This document shows, piece by piece, positions 23,601 to 34,752 of a stretch of DNA of 64,000 bases. Numbering within the stretch: the first letter of the stretch is position 1; each line of letters opens with the position of its first letter. The stretch covers positions 40,295,736-40,359,735 of the forward strand of contig JAVIAB010000008.1 of the NCBI GenBank assembly GCA_032433765.1. The letters are read 5' to 3'. Made by a program: the position numbers and the translations under genes. The notes beneath the pieces were generated by a model. The model was not told the DNA's origin. It saw only the letters and a program-made list of their open reading frames with translations, and made no database searches. The DNA comes from Megaustenia siamemsis. Lineage: Eukaryota; Mollusca; Gastropoda; Stylommatophora; Ariophantidae.

Positions 23601-24550
23601 TCATATCTTGGTGTGTGTCTAGGCTAGCCATGATTCATATCTTAGTGTGTGTCTGTGCTGGCCATGGTTCATATCTTGGTGTATATCCGTGCTAGCCATG
23701 GCTCATATCTTAGTGGACGTCTATGCTGGTCAAGGTTCATATCTTGGTGTGTTTGTGTGATGGCCATGGTTCATATCTTGGTGTATTTCCGTGCTAGCCA
23801 TGGCTCATATCTTAATGTGTTACTGTGCTAGCCATTGCTAATGTCTTAGTGTTTTTCTGTGCTAGCCATGGTTCATATCTTAGCTTGTGTGTGTGTGCTA
23901 GCCATGGCTCATATCTTGGTGTGTGTCATGTTAGTCATATCTCATATCTTGGTGTGTGTCCGTGTTAAACATGTCTCATATCTTTGTGTGTGTCTGTGTT
24001 TAGTCATATCTTAGTGTCTATCTGTGTTAGTCATGTGTCATATCTTTGTGCGTGCATGTCTGTGTTAGTCATATCTCATATCTTTGTGTTTGCATGTCTA
24101 TGTTAGTCACATCTCCTATCTTTGTGAGTGCATGTCTATGTTAGTCATGTCTCATATCTTTGTGCGTGCATGCCTGTGTTTAGTCATATCTCATATCTTA
24201 GTGTGTGTATCTGTGTTAGTCATATCTCATATTTTAGAGTGCGTCTGTGTTAGTCACATCTCATATCTTAGTGTGTGTGTGTCTGTGTTAGTCATATCTC
24301 TTATCTTGGTGTGTGTCAGTGTTAGTCATGCCTCATATCGTTGTGTGCATGTCTATGTTAGTCATGTGTGATATCTTTGCGTGTATGTCTGTGTTAGTCA
24401 TATCTCATATCTTAGTGTGTGTGTGTCTGTGTTAGTCATATCTCATATCTTGATGTGTGTCAGTGTTAGTCATGCTTCGTTTCGCTGTGTGCATGTCTGT
24501 GTTAGTCACATCTCATATCTTTGTGTATGCATGTCTGTGTTAGTCACCTC
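23601..24550. repeat. ~34-bp degenerate minisatellite
   Basis: About 27 imperfect copies of a unit like CTCATATCTTAGTGTGTGTC then TGTGTTAGTCATAT. The left part carries GCTAGCCATGG and the right part GTTAGTCATAT, so two sub-families are arranged in order. Unit length varies through GT expansion. Confidence 0.9.
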
Positions 24551-24974
24551 TAGTGACTCGGGCAGATGGTGCTCGTAAACCTGGGAGGGCCGACCATCTA
24601 AGGGCAGAATCCCCCTACAGAAAAGATCATCTGCTGCCTTGCAGGAAAATTGGGGACAATCAAAGGCTAAGGAAAGCAAACCCGAATAAAATGCTGACTG
24701 AAAACGGATACACTGGGCCACTGGCACAGAACACAGTGCAACGTTTTAACAGGTATTCAATCAGGGTGGATCTAACAGACTCTACTTATGATGTTCTGTC
24801 TGTGGGGGTCGACCAATTCACTTAAACAGACAGCTGTCTTCATGTGAGAGTCTGGAATCCTACTCTGATTGAGTCTTTATCGCAGAGAGATAGAGAGAGA
24901 TAGAGAGAGAGAGAGAGATAGAGATAAAGATAACCAACAAAATCAAAAGAGTGAGCGCCTCTGTCTACATATTT
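24551..24974. other. Unassigned sequence with a GA-rich microsatellite
   Basis: Between 24551 and 24840 is a moderately GC-rich, unassigned segment with a 90-codon open frame and no domain I recognise. An AGAGAGATAGAG-type tract occupies about 24882-24935. Confidence 0.45.
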
Positions 24975-25325
24975 TCTTCTTCTTTCCTTCCTCATTTGTC
25001 TTTCAGCGTCGAGGGGAGATATAATTTGCAGTCTTTTGCTCTACTGTTCGCCTCTGCTACTGTTATGTTTCCTAGTGTTTCTAATATTCCATCCATCCAT
25101 CTTTTTCGTGGTCGACCATTGGGTCTGGTATTCTCACAACGTTTGTTGAAGGCTCGTTGTGTTGCGTTTTGGTCTTTCTGCCATGTCACGTGGCCAAACC
25201 ATTTTATTTGTTGTTTCTTTATATATTCTATGGCGAGGGCTATTCCTAGCTTTTTTCTCAGTTCTTCATTTCTGATCTTATCTCTCAGACTGTTTCCTGG
25301 CATTCGTCTACCACGTTTCATCTCA
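24975..25325 (-). mobile_element. LINE-E 3' copy
   Basis: A minus-strand open frame of 109 codons (24992-25321) encodes DKIRNEELRKKLGIALAIEY, IKKQQIKWFGHVTWQKDQ, NGRPRKRWMDGILETLGN and KDCKLYLPSTLK before its stop. It is the best-preserved copy of the LINE-E C-terminus in the window. Only the post-RT tail remains. Confidence 0.85.
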
Positions 25326-25836
25326 GCAGAGGTTATTTTTCTTATTGTCTATTTATCAAGTGTTATTAAATTGTAAAAAAAAAAAAATAATAGAATAACT
25401 TCTCAACTGTTATTTTCAGTAATATAGTTATTTTTGTTATTATTTATGCGTGTTCTTAGTTTCTAAATTCTATATTGTTATGTCTATTATATAGCTATTT
25501 TTTTCCTTTCTTTGAATAAGCATTACAAGACAGGAAATATATTTTGTTCTCAATTTTTTTAATACGTTTTCCTTCCACATTTACCTATCACAGCGTTAGT
25601 TTATTTCAACACTTATCTTAATGAATTCTCTGAGTTAATGTATTTGTAAAACTATACCTCTGTGGCCTCTAGTGAGTTTTTTTTCTTTCTAATGTTAAGT
25701 TGTTTGTTGCGAAAATCGTTTAGCAAAGTGGTTGCTGTCGCATTGGGCGTTACATTCTGCTGGCGAAACGCGAGCAATTTAATCATAGACTATGTCTAGA
25801 GGGTTATGTTGACTCGTCTCCTATTTAAATTGTTGT
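25326..25836. other. No gene recognised, AT-rich
   Basis: Nothing beyond A- and T-runs was recognised. Confidence 0.5.
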
Positions 25837-26652
25837 TGTCAATTCTACTGCTACTGACTAGGTATACTTGCTTATGTAGTCAATTCTACTGCTACTGATC
25901 AGGTATACTTGCTTATGTAGTCAATTCTACTGCTATTGATCAGGTATATTTGCTTATGTAGTCAATTCTACTGCTACTGGCTAGGTATACTTGCTTATGT
26001 AGTCAATTATACTGCTACTGGCTAGGTATACTTGCTTATGTAGTCAATTCTATTGCTACTGACTAGGTATACTTGCTTATGTAGTCAATTCTACTGCTAC
26101 TGATAGGTATAGTTGCTTATGTAGTCAATTCTACTGCTACTGACTAGGTATACTTGCTTATGTAGTGAATTCTACTGCTACTGACTAGGTATACTTGCTT
26201 ATGTAGTCAATTCTACTGCTACTGATCAGGTATAGTTGCTTATGTAGTCAATTCTATTGCTACTGATCAGGTATAGTTGCTTATGTAGTCAATTCTACTG
26301 CTACTGACTAGGTATAGTTGCTTATGTAGTCAATTCTACTGCTACTGACTAGGTATAGTTGCTTATGTAGTCAATTCTACTGCTACTGACTAGGTATACT
26401 TGCTTATGCAGTCAATTCTACTGCTACTGACTAGGTATACTTGCTTATGTAGTCAATTCTACTGCTACTGACTAGGTATACTTGCTTATGTAGTCAATTC
26501 TACTGCTACTGACTAGGTATACTTGCTTATGTAGTCAATTCTACTGCCACTGACTAGGTATACTTGCTTATGTAGTCAATTCTACTGCTACTGACTAGGT
26601 ATACTTGCTTACGTAGTCAATTCTACTGCTACTGACTAGGTATAGTTGCTTA
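25837..26652. repeat. 41-bp minisatellite, ~20 copies
   Basis: The unit is GTCAATTCTACTGCTACTGA then CTAGGTATACTTGCTTATGTA, period 41 bp. Variants GATCAGG and GGTATAGTTG cluster in the middle third. No coding content. Confidence 0.95.
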
Positions 26653-27419
26653 TCTAAATCTTCAAGTGAAATTTTAAATCTTGAAGTCTTGCATTTACAA
26701 ACGATGATGCTTTGAGTCTCCTACATTTTTCGCATTGGGAAAAAGAGAAAGTAGAAGAAGAAATTAGGAATAGAAAGAGTAGATTGAGAAGATGAATAAG
26801 AGGATAAAGAAGCACAGATGAATGTGAATGAGTTCAGCTTGTTTAAGAAAATAGAAAGATTCAATAGAATGGCCTTTAGAATGTAAGTGCCAGGGTCATG
26901 CCACAGCTGTGGTCATGGCAACCACAAAAGTGCTTGGTGAGAAGTGTTATTCCAGCGGGCCTCTCTTGTGTTATTGCCCATATTTAAAGAAGCAGAACAT
27001 CTGAGTAGGAAATTCAAGGGCACTCGTTGTCCTTTATCTGGCAGAGGCAAAGAGATGCAAACATTGGTTTATGACACTGTCAAGATTTTCAGAAAGTTAT
27101 GCAATGGCCTATTCTTTTTTCGCAGATTGAGTTCAACATGTTGTGTACATTCGATACTTGTTTAAATGCCACGGGTTGTTGATTATATCAGCTCTTCGAT
27201 TCCTAGATGGTAGGGGGCGATAATGACTTTCTTCATTTTCCGGGTCTTACATCAAAAGTTAGGACTTGTCCTGGCTAAAAGCGCTGAAGCTTTTACATAA
27301 GAAGTTAGAATTTGTTTTCCTTGTAGATACTGCAGTAGGTGGTCTACTGAATCAGTGACTGAGACAACAAATCATCATCAGGGTGCGTGTCCTTTGCAGA
27401 ATGTTGCATTTATCACAGC
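26653..27419. other. No gene recognised
   Basis: A 73-codon open frame at 26944-27165 lacks recognisable features. No repeat match was seen. Confidence 0.45.
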
Positions 27420-27600
27420 CCGTCAGAAAAAAAATCTGTCTCTAGTCAGATCTTCCAGCCCTCCTGTTGTCCTGTTCAATGTTTCTTTGATGTATTGAAA
27501 CCACCTTCTTCTTGGTCTGCCTCTGATGCGTCGTCCAGGAATCATGCCATCTATTATTGACCTTTCCCAACTCGCTATCTCTTTTGACTGGTTATATTAC
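27420..27600 (-). mobile_element. LINE fragment (RRWFQYIKET type)
   Basis: The minus strand translates to IIDGMIPGRRIRGRPRRRWF, QYIKETLNRTTGGLEDL and TRD, a C-terminal signature common in invertebrate LINE ORFs. It is not clearly one of families A-F. Confidence 0.7.
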
Positions 27601-28063
27601 TTTAGTTTCCTCTCTACAACGGTGTTTATAAGCTTGTTTATTTCAAAGTTTAAGTAAAGAAAAATATTGGATGGACATTTTAAAGAGTTTAAAAGTATGA
27701 CCCTAAAGAGCATTCATTCAACAACAGGAGTGATTGACAACACAGACACTGATTGTGAGATCCGCGGAGGCCTGCAGCATGGCAAATAGCGTGATATTTA
27801 TTCACGATTTCAGTTTGGGTCCATGCACACACGCATACACGCAGAAGTGAGTACTGTTTGGTTTAGTCTGAACCATCCATATTTGCTTGCAATTGCCATG
27901 ACAACCATCAGAGAATGATGTTCTCTTTTAAAATGTGTGTTTACAAATATTATCAGATCATTTGCGGGAGTCATCTCCCCTTTTCACAAACCCGCCTTTA
28001 TGTGCGCACGTTAACATATCTAAACATAACATTATGCTTATAGTTAAGGTTAGTAGAATTCCT
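27601..28063. other. No gene recognised
   Basis: No array or element similarity was identified. Confidence 0.45.
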
Positions 28064-28775
28064 CGGTATCACTGCAAACGAATTAAAATCCATAATTGCT
28101 CATCTGCCCGTGCCAGTGGAATCATTCGAATTAAAACTAATCTCATTGAAGGATCCAAACAAAGAAAGGCAGTTGCAGTCCCCATCATAGCAGCTACAGT
28201 ACACGCCAAAAGACATAAGGGCAAGCAGCACCGAAAGTGAAAGCAGCAGAACTGTCCTTCGTCATACGATATCATCATTCATAGTAAGCAATCAGAATAT
28301 TGGGAGCCGCGATAGCGACTTTCAGTGGTTAGTGAAATGGACTACAAAGTACAAGAGGTTGGGTTCGATCCCAACCGACGGCTTCCGTGTTCACCCAGCC
28401 AAAAATGGGTACAGGATTTTTTTCTGGGAAAGTAAAGCGGTACGGGCGTAATATCAACCACATTACCCCAAAAATCATGTGCCGAAGGTCTGTAAAATTG
28501 ATGGTAACTAACACCATATTCCCTATACGCCACCTGGCGCGACGGGAACTTTTTACTTTTTCTACTTTAAATCAAAATATCGAAACACGATCCAGATGGA
28601 AAACACAGCTCACGGTGTGCACAGAGCACTAAACTCAGTAGCTCCTGTAGCAAGCCGGACTTGGAATATGAGGAAACTGTAACATTTTTTCAGATTGAGC
28701 CTCAATGGTCCCTGCAGCCTATCCGCCATATTAACCAGAAGTCCACTTATAGGTAATTTCCTTATGCTTTTACTT
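28064..28775 (-). repeat. rptX interspersed repeat, interrupted by SINE1
   Basis: Reverse-orientation copy of a repeat also present at 39975-40395 and 50126-50535. Shared tokens include ATCCATAATTGCTC, CCGTGCCAGTGGAATCATTC, AGCTCACGGTGTGCACAGAG and CCTATCCGCCATATT. SINE1 (28302-28569) splits it, and rptX similarity resumes at ATATCGAAACACGATCC. Its class is unknown. An RNase H fragment follows directly at 28785, so rptX may belong to the same LINE. Confidence 0.75.
28302..28569 (+). mobile_element. SINE1 copy inserted in rptX
   Basis: It has the tRNA-like head, with a short insertion inside box A (GATAGCGACTTTCAGTGG), box B GGTTCGATCCC, the body and the 3' hairpin ACGCCACCTGGCGCGACGGG. It is flanked by an 11-bp duplication with one mismatch: AATCAGAATAT at 28290-28300 and AATCAAAATAT at 28570-28580. 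Confidence 0.9.
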
Positions 28776-28784
28776 GCTGAATAT

Positions 28785-28965
28785 GTATACTCATCACACT
28801 GTGGCATACATGGAAATGAGAAAGTCGACAGACTAGCAAAGGAGAGAGCCGACGCAAGAGCAAACGGAACAGTCACATTCCAAGACAAGACTCCTATCCA
28901 GTCTATTTTTAAAATGTATTTACCGGAAGTAAATTATCACTTTCCACACAAAGTTGTTTGAAGCC
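28785..28965 (+). pseudogene. LINE RNase H domain fragment
   Basis: The reading frame contains SSHCGIHGNEKVDRLAKERA, the conserved block seen in RNase H domains of LINEs (usually GHxGIxGNExAD), followed by ARANGTVTFQDKTPI. The rest of the retrotransposon is not present downstream. Confidence 0.75.
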
Positions 28966-28984
28966 CTGAATCTCTTTTATAAAG

Positions 28985-29337
28985 TAAATAATAATGCCCG
29001 GGTTGTTTCATGAATTGCTAAACGTATTGACCATTTCGTCTTGTCAGATTGTCCAGTGGAGGCTATTGTGTATTTTTTTTTTTGAGGTTTCGTTTTTGTG
29101 AAACAGCTTCTCTCGTGGCTAATTTTACCAATGTTTGACAAACACACACGGACACAGAATGAACAAGTCAGGCCCACTGATCCACAGGGTTTTCCATCAT
29201 TTTTCATGTCTTTTCTCTTCTAAGTGTTGCTTTAGCACAGTCTCAAATATGTTATACCATTCCTAATACATGCTCTCCATGATGTGAGATCACTTGCCAG
29301 ATGTTACCAGCCATTTTCACAGATAATATGTATGGGG
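28985..29337. other. No gene recognised
   Basis: No supported feature was found in this interval. Confidence 0.45.
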
Positions 29338-29460
29338 AATCGTATGAGGAATACGATGTTAGTTACTATATTTTTTCACAACCAGCAGCATATTTTTTTA
29401 GTTATGTGGTCGGCACCACGTCAAGTCGCCTTACTTCCCACAAAGATCCCTGGTAGCCAT
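29338..29460 (-). mobile_element. Diverged SINE1 relic
   Basis: The stretch GGAATACGATGTTAGTTACT, then CACAACCAGCAGCATATTTTTTTAG and TATGTGGTCGGCACCACG, resembles the 3' half of SINE1 in reverse. It is heavily mutated and has no recognisable head. Confidence 0.55.
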
Positions 29461-29625
29461 AAATAGTGGTTGCGTGAAGCCCCGAATGTCGTCAGTCTGA
29501 ACAAAAAAAATCGTACACTTTTAAGAAGTGAAACCTGACCTTTCTAGTCAGGAAATGAGTGCACGAACCACCCAACCACTGAGACTCCCTGTCTCTTATA
29601 CATCAACATATATTCAGTTAACATG

Positions 29626-30250
29626 ACTTCTTGTGTAAACACTATAAAACGCTGGGCATCTTATGTTAACATTATAAAACGTTATACATCTTATGTTAAC
29701 ATTATAAAACGTTATACATCTTATGTTAACATTATAAAACGTTATACATCTTATGTTAACATTATAAAACGTTATACATCTTATGTTAACATTATAAAAC
29801 GTTATACATCTTATGTTAACACTATAAAACGCTGGGCATCTTATGTTAACATTATAAAACGATGTACATCTTATATTAACATTATAAAACGTTATACATC
29901 TTATGTTAACATTATAAAACGTTATACATCTTATGTTAACATTATAAAACGTTATACATCTTATGTTAACATTATAAAACGTTATACATCTTATGTTAAC
30001 ATTATAAAACGTTATACATCTTAAGTTAACACTATAAAACGCTGGGCATCTTATGTTAACATTATAAAACGATGTACATCTTATGTTAACATTATAAAAC
30101 GTTATACATCTTATGTTAACATTATAAAAACGCTGTACATCTCATCTTAACATTATAAAACGCTGTGCATCTCATGTTAACATTATAAAAACGCTGTACA
30201 TCTCATGTTAACATTATAAAACGCTGTACATCTTATGTTAACATTATAAA
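29626..30250. repeat. 30-bp satellite, sub-family I (~21 copies)
   Basis: The unit is ACATCTTATGTTAACATTAT then AAAACGTTAT. CGCTGGGC and CGATGTAC variants appear at intervals, at 29640-29880 and again at 30035-30080. It shares register and core TAACATTATAAAAC with the array at 30400-30835. The plus-strand open frame (SYVNIIKRYT repeats) reflects the 30-bp period. Confidence 0.95.
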
Positions 30251-30399
30251 ACGAATTGCAAATTTCCTAAAGATATAAAACTGTGGCTGACGAAGTACTT
30301 TACATTAATAAGTAACATGGAAATAACTTGCGTCAAGGAATTCCAATAACGGTCATGAACAGCACCAATGTGACGTAAAGCGCTGATCAAGTTTAAACG

Positions 30400-30835
30400 T
30401 TGCACATCTTAGTTTAACGTTAAAGAACACTATGCATCTAAGTTTAACATTATAAAATACTGGACATCTTAGTTTAGCATTATAGAACACTATGCATCTA
30501 AGTTTAACATTATAAAATACTGGACATCTTAGTTTAGCATTATAGAACACTATGCATCGTAGTTTAACATTATAAAAAACTGGGTATCTTAGTTTAACAT
30601 TATAAAACACTGGGTATCTTAGTTTAACATTATAAAACACTGGGTATCTTAGTTTAACATTATAAAACACTGGGTATCTTAGTTTAACATTATAAAACAC
30701 TGGGTATCTTAGTTTAACATTATAAAACACTGGGTATCTTATTTTAAGATTAGAAAACACTGGGCGTCTTAATTTAACATTATAGAACACTGGACATCTT
30801 TTGTAAACATTATAAAGCGCAGGTTATCTTATACA
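30400..30835. repeat. 30-bp satellite, sub-family II (~14 copies)
   Basis: The unit is GTATCTTAGTTTAACATTAT then AAAACACTGG. It aligns base-for-base in register with sub-family I. The first copies alternate (GGACATC and GCATCTA), forming a 60-bp dimer, while the central copies are nearly identical. Confidence 0.93.
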
Positions 30836-31304
30836 AACAAAAGGACAGCGAACGTAAATAAATATTATCTTTTTTTCTGTACATTCATTTGTTACTTATG
30901 GGTATTCAAAATACAACTTGGCATGAGTCAATTCATAGCAGACCAGGACCCTACTCCACCTCCTCAATGTCGTCATGAATGCAACTCGTTTAGCTTGGCC
31001 AAGTGAGCAATAATCGAAAAGGAAAGGCCAACGCGCTTTCCAAAACCTGCTTTGAACCAGTCGATTATGTCGAAAGCGCATATTGCAACGTGTCTGTAAA
31101 CTGTGTAAATATTGCAGCTTGTCTGTAAACTGCGTAAATATTGCAGCTTGTCTCTAAAGTGCAGCACGATGTAGAAACAGCCAATTTCATGGCTTAGGAG
31201 AAGATTAAGAAGGAAATTACAAGAAGATAAGAAGAACAGAAGGAGATGAGGGGAAGCGTGAAAGAATTATAAGAAGAATTATGTAAAAAAAAAAGAAAAA
31301 AAGT
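30836..31304. other. No gene recognised
   Basis: It contains a short tandem pair around 31082-31150 (ATTGCAGCTTGTCTGTAAAC). No supported coding region. Confidence 0.45.
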
Positions 31305-31560
31305 AAATTACCCCCGTCACTCCACATCAAGTGGCGTATAGGGAATATGGTGTTAGTGACCATACATTTTACAGACCTTCGGCACATGATTTTTGGGGTA
31401 ATGTGGTCGGTATTACGCCCGTGCCGCTTTACTCTCCTAGAAAAAAAAAAATCCTGTACCCATTAAAGGCAGGGTGAACCGGAGGCCGTGGGTTGGGATC
31501 GAACCCTACCTCGTGTCCTATGTAGTCCAGTTCACTAACCACTGAGCTATCGCGGCTCCC
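31305..31560 (-). mobile_element. SINE1, full-length copy
   Basis: Reverse orientation: 3' end CCCCCGTCACTCCACATCAAGTGGCG, body, box B GATCGAACCC (reverse), and head ending GAGCTATCGCGGCTCCC at 31560. Confidence 0.9.
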
Positions 31561-32162
31561 CAAGAAGCTTGGTGGAAGTAGAAAAAAAAGACAGAAGGAA
31601 GAAGGAAAGAAAACAAAACAAAAGAAGGAAAGAAAGAAAACGTCTTGAAAGAGTCAAAAGAAGAAGGATGAAGTAAACGGGACAGGACAAGGATGAAGAT
31701 CAACATCATCGTCATCGTGAATAGAAAGAACAGCAACAGTAATCTCCACTTAAGTAAGAATTAACAGCAATAATGAGATGCCAATCTTTCCGGCTGACAA
31801 AATCGTCATTACTATTTGTTGTATCAAAGTATAGAAGAGTAATTCAGGAATAACATCATCAACGTGTCAGTTCTTTGTTTGCGTTCACCAACTTTATGTA
31901 TCTCTAGCGAAGTGCCAAGGATCTGAATTTTGCTTAAACTTCACTTTTTCCTTATTGTTCACACAGGCAGCTGTGAGCTCGAGTGTCCCTCGCTAAACAG
32001 GCAGATATTCTCTGACTTCAGAGGTACACTCATTTTTATCGTCTGGAGTTTTAACGTTTTGGGTAGACTTTTTTTCCCTTTGCAAGTTTTGCCCCGGGCA
32101 ACGAACTTTTTTATCTAGCAAGATGGACACGGAACTTTCTGATTTTTGCCACTATCCGACAA
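31561..32162. other. GA-rich low complexity and a SINE2 fragment
   Basis: The interval 31561-31680 is purine-rich. At 31993-32025 AGGCAGATATTCTCTGACTT and CAGAGGTA match the SINE2 body in reverse. Nothing else was recognised. Confidence 0.5.
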
Positions 32163-33410
32163 GGCTAGACATCGGATCTCATTGTCCAGAGAGGGCTAGA
32201 CATCGGATCTCATTGCCCAGAGAGGGCTAGACATCGGATCTCATTGCCCAGAGAGGGCTAGACATCGGATCTCATTGCCCAGAGAGGGCTAGACATCGGA
32301 TCTCATTGTCCAGAGAGGGCTAGACATCGGATCTCAGTGTCCAGAGAGGGCTAGACATCGGATCTCATTGCCCAGAGAGGGCTAGACATCGGATCTCATT
32401 GTCCAGAGAGGGCTAGACATCGGATCTCATTGTCCAGAGAGGGCTAGACATCGGATCTCATTGCCCAGAGAGGGCTAGACATCGGATCTCATTGCCCAGA
32501 GAGGGCTAGACATCGGATCTCATTGTCCAGAGAGGGCTAGACATCGGATCTCATTGTCCAGAGAGGGCTAGACAGCGGATCTTTTTGCCCAGAGAGGGCT
32601 AGACATCGGATCTCATTGTCCAGAGAGGGCTAGACATCGGATCTCATTGCACAGAGAGGGCTAGACATCGGATCTCATTGCCCAGAGAGGGCTAGACATC
32701 GGATCTCATTGCCCAGAGAGGGCTAGACATCGGATCTCATTGCCCAGAGAGGGCTAGACATCGGATCTCATTGTCCAGAGAGGGCTAGACATCGGATCTC
32801 AGTGTCCAGAGAGGGCTAGACATCGGATCTCATTGCCCAGAGAGGGCTAGACATCGGATCTCATTGTCCAGAGAGGGCTAGACATCGGATCTCATTGTCC
32901 AGAGAGGGCTAGACATCGGATCTCATTGCCCAGAGAGGGCTAGACATCGGATCTCATTGCCCAGAGAGGGCTAGACATCGGATCTCATTGTCCAGAGAGG
33001 GCTAGACATCGGATCTCATTGTCCAGAGAGGGCTAGACAGCGGATCTTTTTGCCCAGAGAGGGCTAGACATCGGATCTCATTGTCCAGAGAGGGCTAGAC
33101 ATCGGATCTCATTGCACAGAGAGGGCTAGACATCGGATCTCATTGCCCAGAGAGGGCTAGACATCGGATCTCATTGCCCAGAGAGGGCTAGACATCGGAT
33201 CTCATTGCCCAGAGAGGGCTAGAAATCGGATCTCATTGCCCAGAGAGGGCTAGACATCGAATCTCATTGCCCAGAGAGGGCTAGACATCGGATCTCATTG
33301 CCCAGAGAGGGCTAGACATCGGATCTCATTGTCCAGAGAGGGCTAGACATCGGATCTCATTGCCCAGAGAGGGCTAGACATCGGATCTCATTGCCCAGAG
33401 AGAGCCACCA
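32163..33410. repeat. 31-bp minisatellite, ~40 copies, with a 465-bp higher-order repeat
   Basis: The unit is GGGCTAGACATCGGATCTCA then TTGCCCAGAGA, 31 bp. Three rare variants each recur exactly 465 bp (15 units) apart: TCTCAGTGTCC (32333 and 32798), GACAGCGGATCTTTTT (32571 and 33036) and TTGCACAG (about 32647 and 33112). This shows a 15-unit block duplication. Confidence 0.96.
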
Positions 33411-33585
33411 GAGAGACACAGGACGGAAAAAAATATGAGTACCTCCGAAGTCGGAGTTTTCTGCCTGTGCGAGGAGGGATCCTTGTGCACAAGGCTGCCA
33501 GGGAAAAATTGGATTAACACGCAAAATGAAGTTCCTAGTCTCTAGGGACTTCGGTAGAGGTAAAAGTAGGAAAACGCAAAGAAAA
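33411..33585 (+). mobile_element. SINE2 body and 3' part, headless
   Basis: It carries GAGTACCTCCGAAGTCGGAG, TCTGCCTGTGCG, GGCTGCCAGGGAAAAATTG and TCCTAGTCTCTAGGGACTTC, matching 34575-34705. The tRNA-like head is absent and the sequence abuts the 31-bp array. Confidence 0.8.
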
Positions 33586-33595
33586 TAATTAATTA

Positions 33596-33655
33596 ATTAA
33601 TTTAAATATATATATATATCCCCCCCCCCAAAAAAAAATATATATATATATATCC
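33596..33655. repeat. AT repeat with C-run and A-run core
   Basis: A short (AT)n, C-run, A-run, (AT)n tract. A minus-strand open frame crossing it is not supported. Confidence 0.8.
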
Positions 33656-33704
33656 AAATTTTAAAATAAAATAAATCCTCCACAAAGGTTATGTTTATGT
33701 TACA

Positions 33705-33790
33705 AAGGGGAATATGGTGTTTTAGCCCATGTTTGTGATTGACCAGCAGCGGCACATTTTGTGGTGATGTAGTCGGTATCATGACAAAAC
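33705..33790 (-). mobile_element. Diverged SINE1 relic
   Basis: GGGGAATATGGTGTT, CGGCACATTTTGTGGTGATG and GTAGTCGGTAT resemble the SINE1 body in reverse. The 3' hairpin and the head are missing. Confidence 0.5.
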
Positions 33791-34393
33791 ACACACACAC
33801 AAAAACGCTTTTAGTGATGGTACCCTTTAATGACCTTGCAAACATCTTCCCGGAAGTCCCCTTCCCTTATACAAAATGGCTGCATGTTGCCGGTTTGTGC
33901 AGAGGTCAGCGTAGTCGCTTATACCAATTAGGTTGCTTTGTTTGTTTTAATTCTGTGTTTGCGAGGAAACTGGAGTGAGTTAGTGTCTGTGCATTCTTTT
34001 ATACGATAGAAGTCGTTTGGAATCGTCGCCTGTGCTACGAATAGGGTTGCACGGATGTCGACCTAGTCAACAAAATTGACCGATGCCTTTTGGTGTATGA
34101 TGGTGATATGTTACGTGTCGGATATGGGGAATTCCCGGCTGCAGTGAAATTGACTCCATGAACAGGACCGAATATTTTCTTTGCTGTTATCTGGTCTGGA
34201 CTATTTAGATAAGTTTATTTTGCGAATGGCTAATCTACACTTCTTCTGTGAGTATATATGGTCCTTCCGCATTATCTTGAGTGTTTGCTTCTGGTCGTTC
34301 AGTATCCTATAGTTCATCAACACATTAGATCCATCTTTTCCTTATTCTCCTAATCACAGGTCCAGTCACATTATATCCATCTTTTCCATATAC
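33791..34393. other. No gene recognised
   Basis: No supported feature. The open frame at 33739-33978 overlaps the SINE1 relic. Confidence 0.45.
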
Positions 34394-34720
34394 TCCATAT
34401 GGGGAACTGGTTGGTCTCGAGGCAAGACGCCGGTCTCGAGATAGAGAGGTTGTGGGTTCAAATCTCGGCTGCACCTGTTCGGATTTGTATTTATGATTTC
34501 TCTCTGCGGTAACCGCCCCTGGTCTCAGCAGCGAGGCCCGGCTTGAAACGTCAATTACTAATCGACGGGAAAAATATGAGTACCTCTGAAGTCGGAGTTA
34601 TCTGCCTGTGCGGAGAGGGACCCCTGTGAACACGACTGCCAGGGAAAAATTTATTAACACGCAAACATTCAGTTCCTAGTCTCTAGGGACTTCGTCAGAG
34701 GTCAAAGCTGGCGAACGAAA
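34394..34720 (+). mobile_element. SINE2, head type B, near full length
   Basis: The tRNA-like head GGGGAACTGGTTGGTCTCGA has a box-A-like TGGTCTCGAGGC and box B GGTTCAAATC. It is followed by the shared SINE2 body (GAGTACCTCTGAAGTCGGAG, TCTGCCTGTGCGG) and the 3' end CCTAGTCTCTAGGGACTTCG, TCAGAGGTCAAAGCTGGCG, AACGAAAAAC. The head is unlike the one at 39084-39347 although body and tail match, so two tRNA-derived heads share one body. Confidence 0.85.
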
Positions 34721-34752
34721 AACAAATCTCTCTATATATATATATATATGCT

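Noticed and set aside
28610..28888. Short minus-strand frame over 28610-28888 as a gene.
   Set aside because: It is antisense to the rptX and RNase H remnants and has no independent support.
29626..30250. Regularly spaced repeats as a CRISPR array.
   Set aside because: The repeats are directly adjacent with no unique spacers, there are no cas genes, and the surrounding DNA is animal-type.
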